From: Verrucomicrobia bacterium UBA4286
Lineage (GTDB): Bacteria > Verrucomicrobiota > Kiritimatiellia > RFP12 > UBA1067
Length of the DNA: 6,120 bases
NCBI GenBank assembly: GCA_002395905.1
Contig: DGVK01000188.1
Coordinates: 1 to 6,120, forward strand
Direction of reading: 5' to 3'
The notes under the pieces are model-generated. The model was not told where the DNA came from. It made no database searches and saw nothing but the letters and a program-made list of their open reading frames with translations. Position 1 is the first letter of the stretch, and every line of letters starts with the position of its first letter. Below are positions 1-6,120 of the stretch, in pieces. Position numbers and translations under genes: made by a program.

Positions 1-36
1 GCGCGAGGAGGGCGAACCCGCCCTTGTCCCTCGCGC
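1..36 (-). terminator. Hairpin downstream of the three-repeat gene, possible terminator at window edge
   Basis: An outer 8-bp stem (1-8 with 29-36) encloses an inner 5-bp stem (10-14 with 19-23) with a 4-nt loop; unpaired bases lie between. It begins 30 nt past the TAA stop at 67-69. Any T run would fall beyond position 1 on the minus strand and cannot be seen, so terminator status is a reasonable guess. Confidence 0.45.
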
Positions 37-66
37 CTCTCTTGCGCCATCAACCCGTGCTGCGCT

Positions 67-2286
67 TTACCGGATGTTGATCATCAAGCCCTGCGGCTCG
101 TTCGTCACTTTGACAGTCTTGGGTTCACCCTCGACCTCGGCGCCGGCGACCGAATAGACCGCCGTCACCGCATATATGTCGGGTGCGCTGCCGTGATGCC
201 ACGCAACCGTCAATTCGCCGTTCGCGCCGCCTTCGACCGCCTCGCCGTTCTTCGTCCACTTGTAGCGCTTGACCGCGCCCGCCGCGACGGCCTTCAGCGT
301 AACCGAACCGGAAACGTTCACTGTCGCGTCCTCAGGCTCCACGATCCACCTCTCTGCCCCATCGACTCCGACGCCGCAAATAGTCGGCCTGTTCATGGTA
401 TCCTTGACCATTGCCGCCACCACGTGGCCGGTCTTCGCATCCTTCAGGCTTACGGTCGTCCCGTCCGTATAGGGCAGGAACTCGTGCACCAGTACGTCAT
501 CCTCATAGATGCGGACGGCGTAGATGCGGGTATGCGACGGCATTGAAGTAGTCGTGCCGTCTATCCCGCCGAACACCCCCATCGGGTCTTTCGCCTCGTC
601 AGCCGTCGTATCTTCGAATGTAGCTCTCGCCGTCGCATTGACGGGAATATTGTTGGTGACGCCTCCGGTGACATAGTAGAGAGCTATGTTTTTGAAGTCG
701 ATAATCGACGTATGCCGGGCCGTATCGGCGGCTATCGCAGGGCTCGGCGTGGACTGATGGTTGCTTTGCCCATTGCCCTCGAAGATGTAGTATATCTTGC
801 CGCCGTTGTTCCAGAAGCAATACTTGAGCGTGCCCCTATTCCAAGCACCGAAGATAAGCTTGTTCACCGTTGGATTCAGGCACTGGTAATCGACTTCAAC
901 CCTCGACTTCTCCCTTATCGGCTTGTAGTTAAGGTTGAGCACGGTCGTCCCGTCGTTTTCGATATATGAGCATCTGTCGCTCTCGATGTTGCCGCCGCAG
1001 GATATTCCGTCCACAGCCTTGAACACGCCCTTTTTCTTTTCGAGAAAACCAGCCGTGTCGTCTTTCACATACGGCACGAACTCTTTCACGATCTCGTAGG
1101 TGCCGTCTTGCTGCTTCTCGTATATCTTCGCCGAATAGATGCGGGCGGAGACGAAATGTTCGATTGCCTTGTCCATGGTGTATCCGCCGAACAATATAAC
1201 AGGGCATTGCGCCGTAGTCGTGCAGGCGGTGACGGTTTTCTCGTAGCGCACATAGCCGTTGCGCACGATCTGGCAGATGTTCGACGCCACATCTATAACG
1301 GCCGTGAAGCGATTCGTGTCGGCACAAGACACCGTACTCTTCGTCTCGGAATATCCATTGTCCTTGAGGACGAACGAGTAGCAGCCGCCGTTGTTCCAGC
1401 AAAGGGCGCTCAAGCCATAGCCGGACTTGTCCGACCACGCGCCAAACAAGTAGTATTTGGAAGGCATCTCCGGATACTGGAAATCGACCTCGATGCGCGA
1501 GTTGGGGTTCATCTTATAATCGGTATTGAAATACTGGGAACCGCTGGACTGCAAATACCCGTCGTCCGGAATGGTCTTGACGCCGTCGCCGCCGCAGACG
1601 AGTTCATACTGTCCTGTACCGTACCGGAATTCGCCTGTCTTCTCGTCGTAGAACCCTGCGTCGCGCCCCTTTATGCACGGGACGAAGTCGTGGACCAGCA
1701 CGTCGTTCTCGTAAACCTTCACGGAGTATATCTTGGCCTGCACGTGCTGGTTGCCGTCGCCTGCGGCGTTCTTCGAGCAGCCGAACAGCGAGACCGGCCA
1801 GTCGGACGGCTTGGAGCAGGCCAGGAAGTCGATTTCCTTCCCTTCAAGCTCTCCGTTCACGGTCTGCAATCTGCACTTGTGGTTTAAGACGTCTATCACT
1901 GCGACGTGCCGCTCGGTATCGATGGCGACAGTGGTATCGCGCGAATCAAACTTGGTGTCGCTCAAGATGAACCGATATGTGCCGCCGTCTATCCAAAACG
2001 CCGTGCGCAGTTGCGGCGCCGCGTCCGAGCCTGGGACGCCCCACGCGCCAAACACGACATCTTTCGGCGTAGCTGTGAACTGGAAATCGACTTCTATGCG
2101 CGAAACCGGCTTCATGCAGTAGCCGATGTTCACGTTCACGCCGTTGGCCGCATTTGCCGCCTTTGCCGCCGGATAGACGTATGCGTCCTCGGCGAAGGCG
2201 CCGAAGGAGGCGCTAAGCGCGATTATTGCGGCGGTAAGTAGGCGAAATTGCTCCCCCCTGATTCCGAACAGTTTCATCACTTTCAT
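67..2286 (-). CDS. Secreted modular protein: signal peptide, three LamG-like repeats, C-terminal Ig-like domain
   Basis: This 739-residue protein is probably exported and surface-associated or extracellular. Residues 1-32 form a signal peptide: Lys/Arg-containing n-region, hydrophobic core from L16, and a likely cut after AFA (32/33). Three related repeats follow at about 36-243, 244-440 and 441-646. They share the succession SRIEVDFQ, FGAW, D-T-x-R-H-x-x-x-I-D, then A-[KR]-IYSxK[IV]YE, [DE]FVP and a C-G-G/C-G-V end. This pattern resembles LamG/concanavalin-A-like jelly rolls. Residues 647-739 look Ig-like (YKWTKNGEAVEGG, GELTV) and end in NEPQGLMINIR. No catalytic motif was seen. The ATG at 2286 is preceded by GAAAGG at good spacing; a second in-frame ATG three codons on (residue 4) is a possible alternative start. 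The protein is cysteine-rich for its type (17 Cys). Binding or adhesion is inferred from the fold style only. It is a paralogue of the upstream gene. Confidence 0.92.
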   Translation of the reverse strand: MKVMKLFGIRGEQFRLLTAAIIALSASFGAFAEDAYVYPAAKAANAANGVNVNIGYCMKPVSRIEVDFQFTATPKDVVFGAWGVPGSDAAPQLRTAFWIDGGTYRFILSDTKFDSRDTTVAIDTERHVAVIDVLNHKCRLQTVNGELEGKEIDFLACSKPSDWPVSLFGCSKNAAGDGNQHVQAKIYSVKVYENDVLVHDFVPCIKGRDAGFYDEKTGEFRYGTGQYELVCGGDGVKTIPDDGYLQSSGSQYFNTDYKMNPNSRIEVDFQYPEMPSKYYLFGAWSDKSGYGLSALCWNNGGCYSFVLKDNGYSETKSTVSCADTNRFTAVIDVASNICQIVRNGYVRYEKTVTACTTTAQCPVILFGGYTMDKAIEHFVSARIYSAKIYEKQQDGTYEIVKEFVPYVKDDTAGFLEKKKGVFKAVDGISCGGNIESDRCSYIENDGTTVLNLNYKPIREKSRVEVDYQCLNPTVNKLIFGAWNRGTLKYCFWNNGGKIYYIFEGNGQSNHQSTPSPAIAADTARHTSIIDFKNIALYYVTGGVTNNIPVNATARATFEDTTADEAKDPMGVFGGIDGTTTSMPSHTRIYAVRIYEDDVLVHEFLPYTDGTTVSLKDAKTGHVVAAMVKDTMNRPTICGVGVDGAERWIVEPEDATVNVSGSVTLKAVAAGAVKRYKWTKNGEAVEGGANGELTVAWHHGSAPDIYAVTAVYSVAGAEVEGEPKTVKVTNEPQGLMINIR
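348..2181 (-). repeat. Three protein-level LamG-like repeats in the shorter gene
   Basis: Repeat units lie at 1558-2181, 967-1557 and 349-966 (residues about 36-243, 244-440, 441-646), roughly 197-208 residues each. They are clearly related in protein but divergent in DNA, so the expansion within the gene is old. The third unit is a distinct subtype: it has FGAWNRGTLKYCFW and YVTGGV, and ends in PTICGVGVDG before the Ig domain. It matches the fifth unit of the neighbouring protein better than its own siblings. All three ends carry Cys (VCGG, SCGG, ICGV). Confidence 0.8.
2143..2169 (-). repeat. Three tandem 9-nt units encoding Ala-Ala-Lys/Asn
   Basis: On the coding strand the units are GCGGCAAAG, GCGGCAAAT and GCGGCCAAC (residues 40-48, AAKAANAAN). 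They sit just after the signal peptide of the three-repeat protein, where sibling repeats carry the Q-S-[ND]-G motif. The units look like a small local expansion that replaced or interrupted the usual repeat opening. Confidence 0.75.
2187..2250 (-). repeat. Signal-peptide DNA cassette, copy in the three-repeat gene
   Basis: This is the partner of the copy at 6030-6093. It spans codons for residues about 13-33 of this protein (QFRLL through AFAE). High nucleotide identity, including silent positions, points to recent duplication or gene conversion limited to this part. Confidence 0.88.
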
Positions 2287-2292
2287 GTTTTA

Positions 2293-2298
2293 CCTTTC
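2293..2298 (-). promoter_or_regulatory. Ribosome binding site of the three-repeat gene
   Basis: GAAAGG on the minus strand ends 6 nt before the ATG at 2286. This is suitable Shine-Dalgarno spacing and supports that ATG over the second in-frame ATG at 2277. Confidence 0.65.
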
Positions 2299-2346
2299 GG
2301 TTGTGTTTGCTTCGCCGACACGACGGCACCATGTCGTCTGATCGAC

Positions 2347-2382
2347 AATGGACATAATACCATATCTTTCGCACAAAAGCAA
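2347..2382 (-). promoter_or_regulatory. Extended -10 sigma70-type promoter for the three-repeat gene
   Basis: On the minus strand, TTGCTT (2382-2377) is separated by 17 bp from TATTAT (2359-2354). The -10 is preceded by TGG, giving an extended TGn -10. Transcription would start near 2347, leaving a leader of about 60 nt before the ATG at 2286. The spacing and orientation fit this gene well. It is a sequence-based prediction only, and the preferred promoter consensus of this organism is not known. Confidence 0.6.
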
Positions 2383-2410
2383 TTGCATATTTCAACTCCC
2401 CGATTTGCAA

Positions 2411-2443
2411 CACCCTTATCCCGGAAAATCCGGGATAAGGGTG
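2411..2443. repeat. Perfect 15-bp inverted repeat with 3-nt spacer
   Basis: CACCCTTATCCCGGA (2411-2425) is followed by AAA and its exact reverse complement (2429-2443). It lies about 28 bp upstream of the predicted -35 of the three-repeat gene. Neither strand has a T run directly after the stem, so it is a weak candidate for an intrinsic terminator. It could be an operator, a REP-like dispersed hairpin, or a remnant mobile-element structure. Confidence 0.85.
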
Positions 2444-2572
2444 CGAGTCGGCGATCTGGCGCGCCCAGGTGCTTGCATCATGCGTCCGGGAATGGATGGC
2501 GCAACCTGCCGACCATACTGCAAAAAGGTCAGACCTTAAACACTTCTTCCCCGCAGATAAAGGCATAAAACC
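2444..2572. other. Intergenic stretch with no recognisable gene
   Basis: This is the remainder of the 348-bp gap between the two genes, lying between the perfect inverted repeat and the terminator stem. Apart from the palindrome at 2525-2537 and an 8-bp palindrome GGCGCGCC at 2458-2465, I see no start/RBS pair, no coding-like ORF and no known RNA. It could be part of a dispersed repeat element, but a single copy cannot show that. Confidence 0.4.
2525..2537. repeat. Short palindrome AAGGTC-A-GACCTT
   Basis: Two 6-bp arms surround a single central base. The loop is too small for a good hairpin of full length, so a protein-binding site or the edge of a repeat element is more likely than an RNA structure. 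On the minus strand it runs into a short T stretch. Its function is unknown. Confidence 0.5.
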
Positions 2573-2599
2573 ATGCCGCCGGCGAGGAGCCGGCGGCAT
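2573..2599 (-). terminator. Probable intrinsic terminator of the five-repeat gene
   Basis: A perfect 11-bp GC-rich stem (2573-2583 with 2589-2599) has a 5-nt loop. On the minus strand it is followed by GG and then TTTTAT. It begins 35 nt past the TGA stop at 2635-2637. Position, orientation and T run fit Rho-independent termination, though the T run is short and offset by two G. Confidence 0.65.
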
Positions 2600-2634
2600 T
2601 GTTCGTTATGGATTACTCGCCGAATAAGGCGCGT

Positions 2635-5600
2635 TCAGCGGACGATGATCATCAAGCCGACGGGCTCATTCGTCACCTCGACAGTCTTGGACTCGCCATC
2701 GACCTCGGTGCCGAAGACTGAGTAAACCGGCGTGACGGTATATGTATCGGTCGTATTGGACGAACTGCGCTTCTCCCATGAAACCGTCAGCTCGCCGTTC
2801 GCGCCGCCCGCAAGCGCCTCGCGGTTCTTCGTCCACTTGTAGGAGACGGCACCGGCGGCATTTGCAATAATCGTCTTGGGCTCGCCGTTCTTCGTCAGCG
2901 TCACCGCAGCCTGCGGCTCGACAAGCCACTTTTCCACGCCGTCAACACCCTTGCCGCCAATCGTCGGCCAAGCGGGATTTGTCACGCCGCTCTTCGCAGT
3001 CTTGGTCGCTACATAGCCGGTCTTTGTATCGCGAAGGCTGACGACCTCGCCGTTCTTGTACGGCAGGAACTCATGTTTGAGTTTGTCGTCCTCGTAGATG
3101 CGAACGGCGTAGACGCGGGCGTAAGACGTCATGCCCTGCGCGATACCCTCTTGGATGCCGTCGAAGACACCAAAACCGTCATCGCTCGCGTCAGTCGCAT
3201 TGAACGCAGCTGCCGAGTTTACCGTGAAAGGAACAGACACGCCGCCGGTCACGTATGCGAGAGAGCGGTTCTTCATGTCCAGCACCGCAGTATGGCGCAT
3301 GAAGTCGGGCGCAATGCCGGGGACCGTCTGGTGACTCTTGCTCTTGCCGTCGAATATGACCTCGATATCATTTTTGTAGTGCCAAAAACAATACCGCAGC
3401 GTCCCGGTATTCCATGCACCGCAGACCACTTCGCCGCCATCTTTAAGCCTGAGCCACTGGAAGTCGAACTCTATGCGAGATTTCATGTTTGCCTTGTAGC
3501 CGAGGTTGAGCGCTGTTACTCCGTCGTTCTCGACATAGGCGTCCGTGCGCCCGTCTATCTCGATGTTGCCGCCGTAAGAGAGCTGCGAGGAGTTTTCCGC
3601 TTTGGCGATCGGCAGGAAGCCGCCGTTGCTGGCAGTTTCCATGAGTCCGATGAGACCGTCCTTTACATACGGCCTGTATTCGCGCACAAGCGTGCCGTTC
3701 TCGTATATCTGGAAGCCAAAGAGCCTCGCGGTGCAGTAATGCCAAGTCCCGGACGCATCGCTGAGAATCTTCAAGGTCGACTGGGATTTAAGCGGCACGC
3801 GTGCGGTAGCATCAATATCCATTTCACGAATCGTCTCGCCGTTGGTCGCAATCTTGGCCTTGCAGTTGAGGGCGTCGAGCGTGACCGTATGCCGAACGTT
3901 CGGCGAATACGGAACGCCCATGCTGACATAGCGATCCTTTCCGCAGGCATAGGCATAGTTGCCCTCTCCCGTGCTGCCGCTGCCGTACATGCGCATGAAC
4001 GAATAGTCGTTTACATTGACTGAGTCGCCCGCCTCGAACGGAAACTGCTGCGCCGCCCACTGCTTGAGCGGCATGTAGTCGCAGACGATGCATGTGTTGG
4101 AGGACACCTTGTAGCCCGTGTCGAAGTAAATCGCCTTGCCGCTTGTACCCGTCTCAATATATGGATCGGTCTCGGCCTCTTCAGGCACATTGCCTCCCGC
4201 CGTGAGACCATAGCCGGAGAAGAAAAGCCCCGTCTCGTCGTCCTTGAAGCCCGGTACGCCCTCCTTTATACACGGCAAATAGTTGTGGACAAGTTTATTA
4301 TCCTCGTAGACCTTGACGCTGAAGATTCTCGCCTTTGCGCGTTGCGCATAGCTTCCGTAGGCCGCGGTTGCGGACCCGAAGAGCACCATCGGCCAGTTGG
4401 CGGTGCCGGTCAGCGTCCAAGCATCCAGGAAGTCGGTCTCGGCCTCTACCTCGCCAGTGTGCGAATGAAGCGAGAGATGGCGGTTGGGGCCGTCGAATAT
4501 CGCGGTATGACGGGAAAGGTCTGGCGCCGTCGGCGACAGCAGGCCGTCCGCAGTGGACTCATGATTTCCATTGTGCATTTCCATGGCCAGCGTCGAACCG
4601 TTCTTGCACCAAAGAATCGTCGAGATGCCCGCGTTGGCTCCGTAGCCGCCAAGGACGATGCCGCTTGAGACGAACCCCGTCAGCTGATAGTCCAGGACGA
4701 TCTTGGTCTTGGAGTTGATGAAGTAGCGTGTATCGACCGCGCTGTAGACGGAGCCGTCGGACTGTATGTAGCCTTCGCCTTCCTTGGACGGTCCGGTAAG
4801 AACCGTTGCCGCGTTTCCTCCGGCAGTAAGCCCAGCACCTGTGTAGAAGCCGCCCATCGCGAGGTCTTCAAAGCCTGCGACGCCGTTTATGCAGCGCGGC
4901 GCGAAGTCGCGCACCAGCACGCCGTCCACCCAGATGCGCAGACCATAGACCTTCATCTTGGAAAACAGCTTGAACGACGTTCCGAGGTCGTTGGACGGAA
5001 CTCCGAAGAGAGCCAGCGGACGGTTGGCGCGTTTGGTGATGTCGGCCTGACCGGTTTGAACCTTGTTCGTGGTTACGCCCGTTATAAAGCCGCGTGTGCC
5101 GGATACATTGTCGATAAACAGCGTGTGGCGCTCCTTGTTGGTGGCTGTCAACCCGGAAGACCATGCATTCCACCCGTCGCCCGAGGCAAGCGTTATGTTA
5201 CCGCTGTTGTTGATATAGGCGGAAATACGCGGAGTGCTATTAATCGTGTCCTGCCCGAAAAGACGCTGCTGATAATGGTCCCCCTCCGCTCCTTCTTCCA
5301 GCGGATCTGTCGCGTCCATCAGCGTATAGTCGAGTTCAATCTTCATCTTGGGCTGCGCAACGATTCCCGTGTTGATCGCGCCCGTTCCATCCGATTCGAC
5401 ATACGGATCGTCGTCCAGCTCAAGGACGCCATCGCCGCCAGCCGTGAACTTGCTGCCGACATACTGCTGTTCTGGGAGGAAGTCTCCGGTCTCCTTGTCG
5501 TAGAAACCTACCGCGCCGCCCTTAGTCGCGGGCACGTAGTCGTGGAGCAGCGTCTCTACGCCGTTCTCCGTCTCCCATATCTTCGCGCCGTATATCTTCG

Positions 5601-6117
5601 CGTAAACCTGCTGACGCGGTTCGCCTATCGCATTCTTGCTGGAGCCAAAAAGGAGAAACGGCCAGTTGGACCTGGCATTCAGCGTCCAGGCGGTGTTGAA
5701 GTCGCGCTCGGCCTGAAGAGTGCCGTCCGCCGCGCTGAGGGTCATGTGGCGTTTCGGCGCGTCAACGACAACGATATGGCGCGAGGTGTCTACTGCAATT
5801 TCCGGCTGGAACGGCCAATCGTTGTGCCCACCATCCTTCGCCTCGGCGCGGAACGGTGTTCCACCAACACAATAGCAAAGAAGCGAGAAGTCGTTGCCAT
5901 AGTGCCCGAAGAGCGTATCATAGTTCGCCGCAATCTTCGTCAACTGGAAATCGACGGAAATCTTGGTCTTACCGCTTGCGTGATAGCCGGTGTTGATCGT
6001 ATTTGCGCCGTTGGACTGGATGTATGCAGCCTCGGCGAAGGCGCCGAAGGAGGCGCTAAGCGCGATTATTGCGGAGATAAGTAGGCGAAATTGCCCCCCC
6101 CCCCCTGATTCCGACAA
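2635..6117 (-). CDS. Secreted modular protein, 5'-partial: signal peptide, five LamG-like repeats, C-terminal Ig-like domain
   Basis: The reading frame stays open to the right edge, so the true start may lie outside. The only start in the visible frame is TTG at 6117. From there the protein has 1160 residues: SESGGGG, a hydrophobic core (about 12-28) ending AFA, five repeats beginning near Y32, Y239, Y450, Y653 and Y861, and an Ig-like domain from about W1064 to the end (NEPVGLMIIVR). Repeats typically open Y-[IV]-[QE]-[ST/N]-[DN]-G and carry FG, RHT and A-[KR]-[IV]-[YF]-x-[AV]-[KR]-[IV]-[YW] motifs, close to those of the downstream three-repeat protein. No enzymatic motif was seen. The signal-peptide DNA is nearly identical to the paralogue's, but a run of 12 G changes the frame relative to the paralogue's start, so the gene may be phase-variable, have an assembly indel, or start in another frame upstream. 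A role in adhesion or glycan binding is inferred only from the repeat style. Confidence 0.85.
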   Translation of the reverse strand: MSESGGGGQFRLLISAIIALSASFGAFAEAAYIQSNGANTINTGYHASGKTKISVDFQLTKIAANYDTLFGHYGNDFSLLCYCVGGTPFRAEAKDGGHNDWPFQPEIAVDTSRHIVVVDAPKRHMTLSAADGTLQAERDFNTAWTLNARSNWPFLLFGSSKNAIGEPRQQVYAKIYGAKIWETENGVETLLHDYVPATKGGAVGFYDKETGDFLPEQQYVGSKFTAGGDGVLELDDDPYVESDGTGAINTGIVAQPKMKIELDYTLMDATDPLEEGAEGDHYQQRLFGQDTINSTPRISAYINNSGNITLASGDGWNAWSSGLTATNKERHTLFIDNVSGTRGFITGVTTNKVQTGQADITKRANRPLALFGVPSNDLGTSFKLFSKMKVYGLRIWVDGVLVRDFAPRCINGVAGFEDLAMGGFYTGAGLTAGGNAATVLTGPSKEGEGYIQSDGSVYSAVDTRYFINSKTKIVLDYQLTGFVSSGIVLGGYGANAGISTILWCKNGSTLAMEMHNGNHESTADGLLSPTAPDLSRHTAIFDGPNRHLSLHSHTGEVEAETDFLDAWTLTGTANWPMVLFGSATAAYGSYAQRAKARIFSVKVYEDNKLVHNYLPCIKEGVPGFKDDETGLFFSGYGLTAGGNVPEEAETDPYIETGTSGKAIYFDTGYKVSSNTCIVCDYMPLKQWAAQQFPFEAGDSVNVNDYSFMRMYGSGSTGEGNYAYACGKDRYVSMGVPYSPNVRHTVTLDALNCKAKIATNGETIREMDIDATARVPLKSQSTLKILSDASGTWHYCTARLFGFQIYENGTLVREYRPYVKDGLIGLMETASNGGFLPIAKAENSSQLSYGGNIEIDGRTDAYVENDGVTALNLGYKANMKSRIEFDFQWLRLKDGGEVVCGAWNTGTLRYCFWHYKNDIEVIFDGKSKSHQTVPGIAPDFMRHTAVLDMKNRSLAYVTGGVSVPFTVNSAAAFNATDASDDGFGVFDGIQEGIAQGMTSYARVYAVRIYEDDKLKHEFLPYKNGEVVSLRDTKTGYVATKTAKSGVTNPAWPTIGGKGVDGVEKWLVEPQAAVTLTKNGEPKTIIANAAGAVSYKWTKNREALAGGANGELTVSWEKRSSSNTTDTYTVTPVYSVFGTEVDGESKTVEVTNEPVGLMIIVR
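2929..6024 (-). repeat. Five protein-level LamG-like repeats in the longer gene
   Basis: Units begin with Tyr codons at 6024, 5403, 4770, 4161 and 3537 and run down to about 2929; they are 203-211 residues long. Units 1 and 3 form one subtype (AWTL, then NWP and LFGS), shared with unit 1 of the shorter protein (DWPVSLFG). Units 2 and 4 are more divergent. Unit 5 matches the last unit of the shorter protein (AWNTGTLRYCFW, YVTGGV). Units mostly end in a GG linker (TAGGDG, TAGGNA, TAGGNV, SYGGNI, TIGGKG) before the next unit or the Ig domain. Confidence 0.8.
6030..6093 (-). repeat. Signal-peptide DNA cassette, copy in the five-repeat gene
   Basis: Positions 6030-6074 are identical, 45 of 45, to 2187-2231 in the neighbouring gene. 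After 3 nt with two differences come another 16-17 identical bases. It encodes the hydrophobic core and the AFA cleavage site. The rest of the two genes is far more divergent. Confidence 0.88.
6094..6105 (-). repeat. Homopolymer of 12 G (coding strand) in the signal-peptide region
   Basis: Twelve consecutive C on the plus strand encode Gly5-Gly8 in the visible frame of the five-repeat protein. The paralogue has GGGGGGAG (8 nt) at the same place. The 4-nt length difference is not a multiple of three, so the two genes reach the same signal-peptide frame from different upstream frames. Such tracts are classic slippage sites, and also classic assembly-error sites. Confidence 0.9.
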
Positions 6118-6120
6118 GTT

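Noticed and set aside
1108..1887. Plus-strand ORF of 259 residues
   Set aside because: Antisense codon-aligned shadow of the three-repeat gene.
2411..2443. Intrinsic terminator reading of the 15-bp inverted repeat
   Set aside because: No T run follows the stem on either strand, and a better terminator candidate for the upstream gene already lies at 2573-2599.
2411..2537. CRISPR array or tandem direct repeats in the gap
   Set aside because: Only single palindromic elements are present; there are no regularly spaced direct repeats.
2248..2568. Plus-strand ORF of 106 residues across the gap
   Set aside because: It runs through the hairpin and promoter region, is of low-complexity random character, and has no supporting RBS.
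2213..2599. Minus-strand ORF of 128 residues spanning the intergenic gap
   Set aside because: Its ATG lies inside the predicted terminator stem, it reads through the palindromes, the promoter and the RBS, and it overlaps the start of the three-repeat gene in another frame. It has no RBS and no protein-like composition.
3073..4023. Plus-strand ORF of 316 residues
   Set aside because: Same antisense codon-aligned shadow of the five-repeat gene; no RBS or domain evidence.
5056..6084. Plus-strand ORF of 342 residues opposite the five-repeat gene
   Set aside because: It is codon-aligned with the sense gene on the opposite strand, so stops appear only where the sense gene uses TTA, CTA or TCA, which are rare here. 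It is Arg/Val-rich with no domain pattern, while the sense frame has a signal peptide and clear repeats.
6115..6117. TTG as the genuine start of the five-repeat gene
   Set aside because: Not fully excluded, but the resulting n-region SESGGGG lacks Lys/Arg before R11, no upstream RBS can be seen, and the paralogue starts at an ATG that aligns outside the window in another frame.

Overview
The window holds two long genes, both on the minus strand and in the same orientation. They encode large secreted modular proteins of one family. GC content is moderately high. Each protein has a Sec-type signal peptide, a series of about 200-residue repeats that look like LamG/concanavalin-A-like jelly-roll domains, and one C-terminal Ig-like domain of about 95 residues. 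No enzyme, mobility gene, RNA gene or CRISPR array was recognised. This architecture is one I associate with host-associated Verrucomicrobiota-type bacteria (Kiritimatiellae/Lentisphaeria from gut metagenomes). That assignment is an inference from protein style and cannot be proven here.

Layout: 1-36 is a compound hairpin just downstream of the first gene, probably its terminator, cut by the window edge. 67-2286 (minus) is a complete gene for a 739-residue protein with three repeats plus Ig. 2287-2634 is an intergenic region holding the RBS and an extended -10 promoter for that gene, a perfect 15-bp inverted repeat, a small palindrome, about 130 bp with no recognisable content, and a GC-rich hairpin followed by a short T run that probably terminates the upstream gene. 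2635 to the right edge (minus) is a second gene, at least 1160 residues, with five repeats plus Ig. Its 5' end lies outside the window.

The genes are tandem paralogues. They share the signal-peptide DNA almost letter for letter, the last repeat plus Ig module, and the C-terminal motif NEPxGLMIxxR, but differ in repeat number (three versus five). The promoter and terminator between them suggest separate transcription units. The likely role is display or secretion of binding/adhesion modules, possibly for glycans; no ligand can be named from sequence.

The most interesting signal is a run of 12 C (12 G in the coding sense) at 6094-6105, in the signal-peptide region of the five-repeat gene. Aligned to its paralogue, the expected ATG start just outside the window would be out of frame with the body of the gene at 12 G and in frame at 11 G (or 8 or 14). 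This suggests either a phase-variable ON/OFF switch for a surface protein or a homopolymer assembly error. The visible in-frame TTG start gives an N-terminus poorly suited to a signal peptide, which supports the view that the displayed frame is not the normal start.
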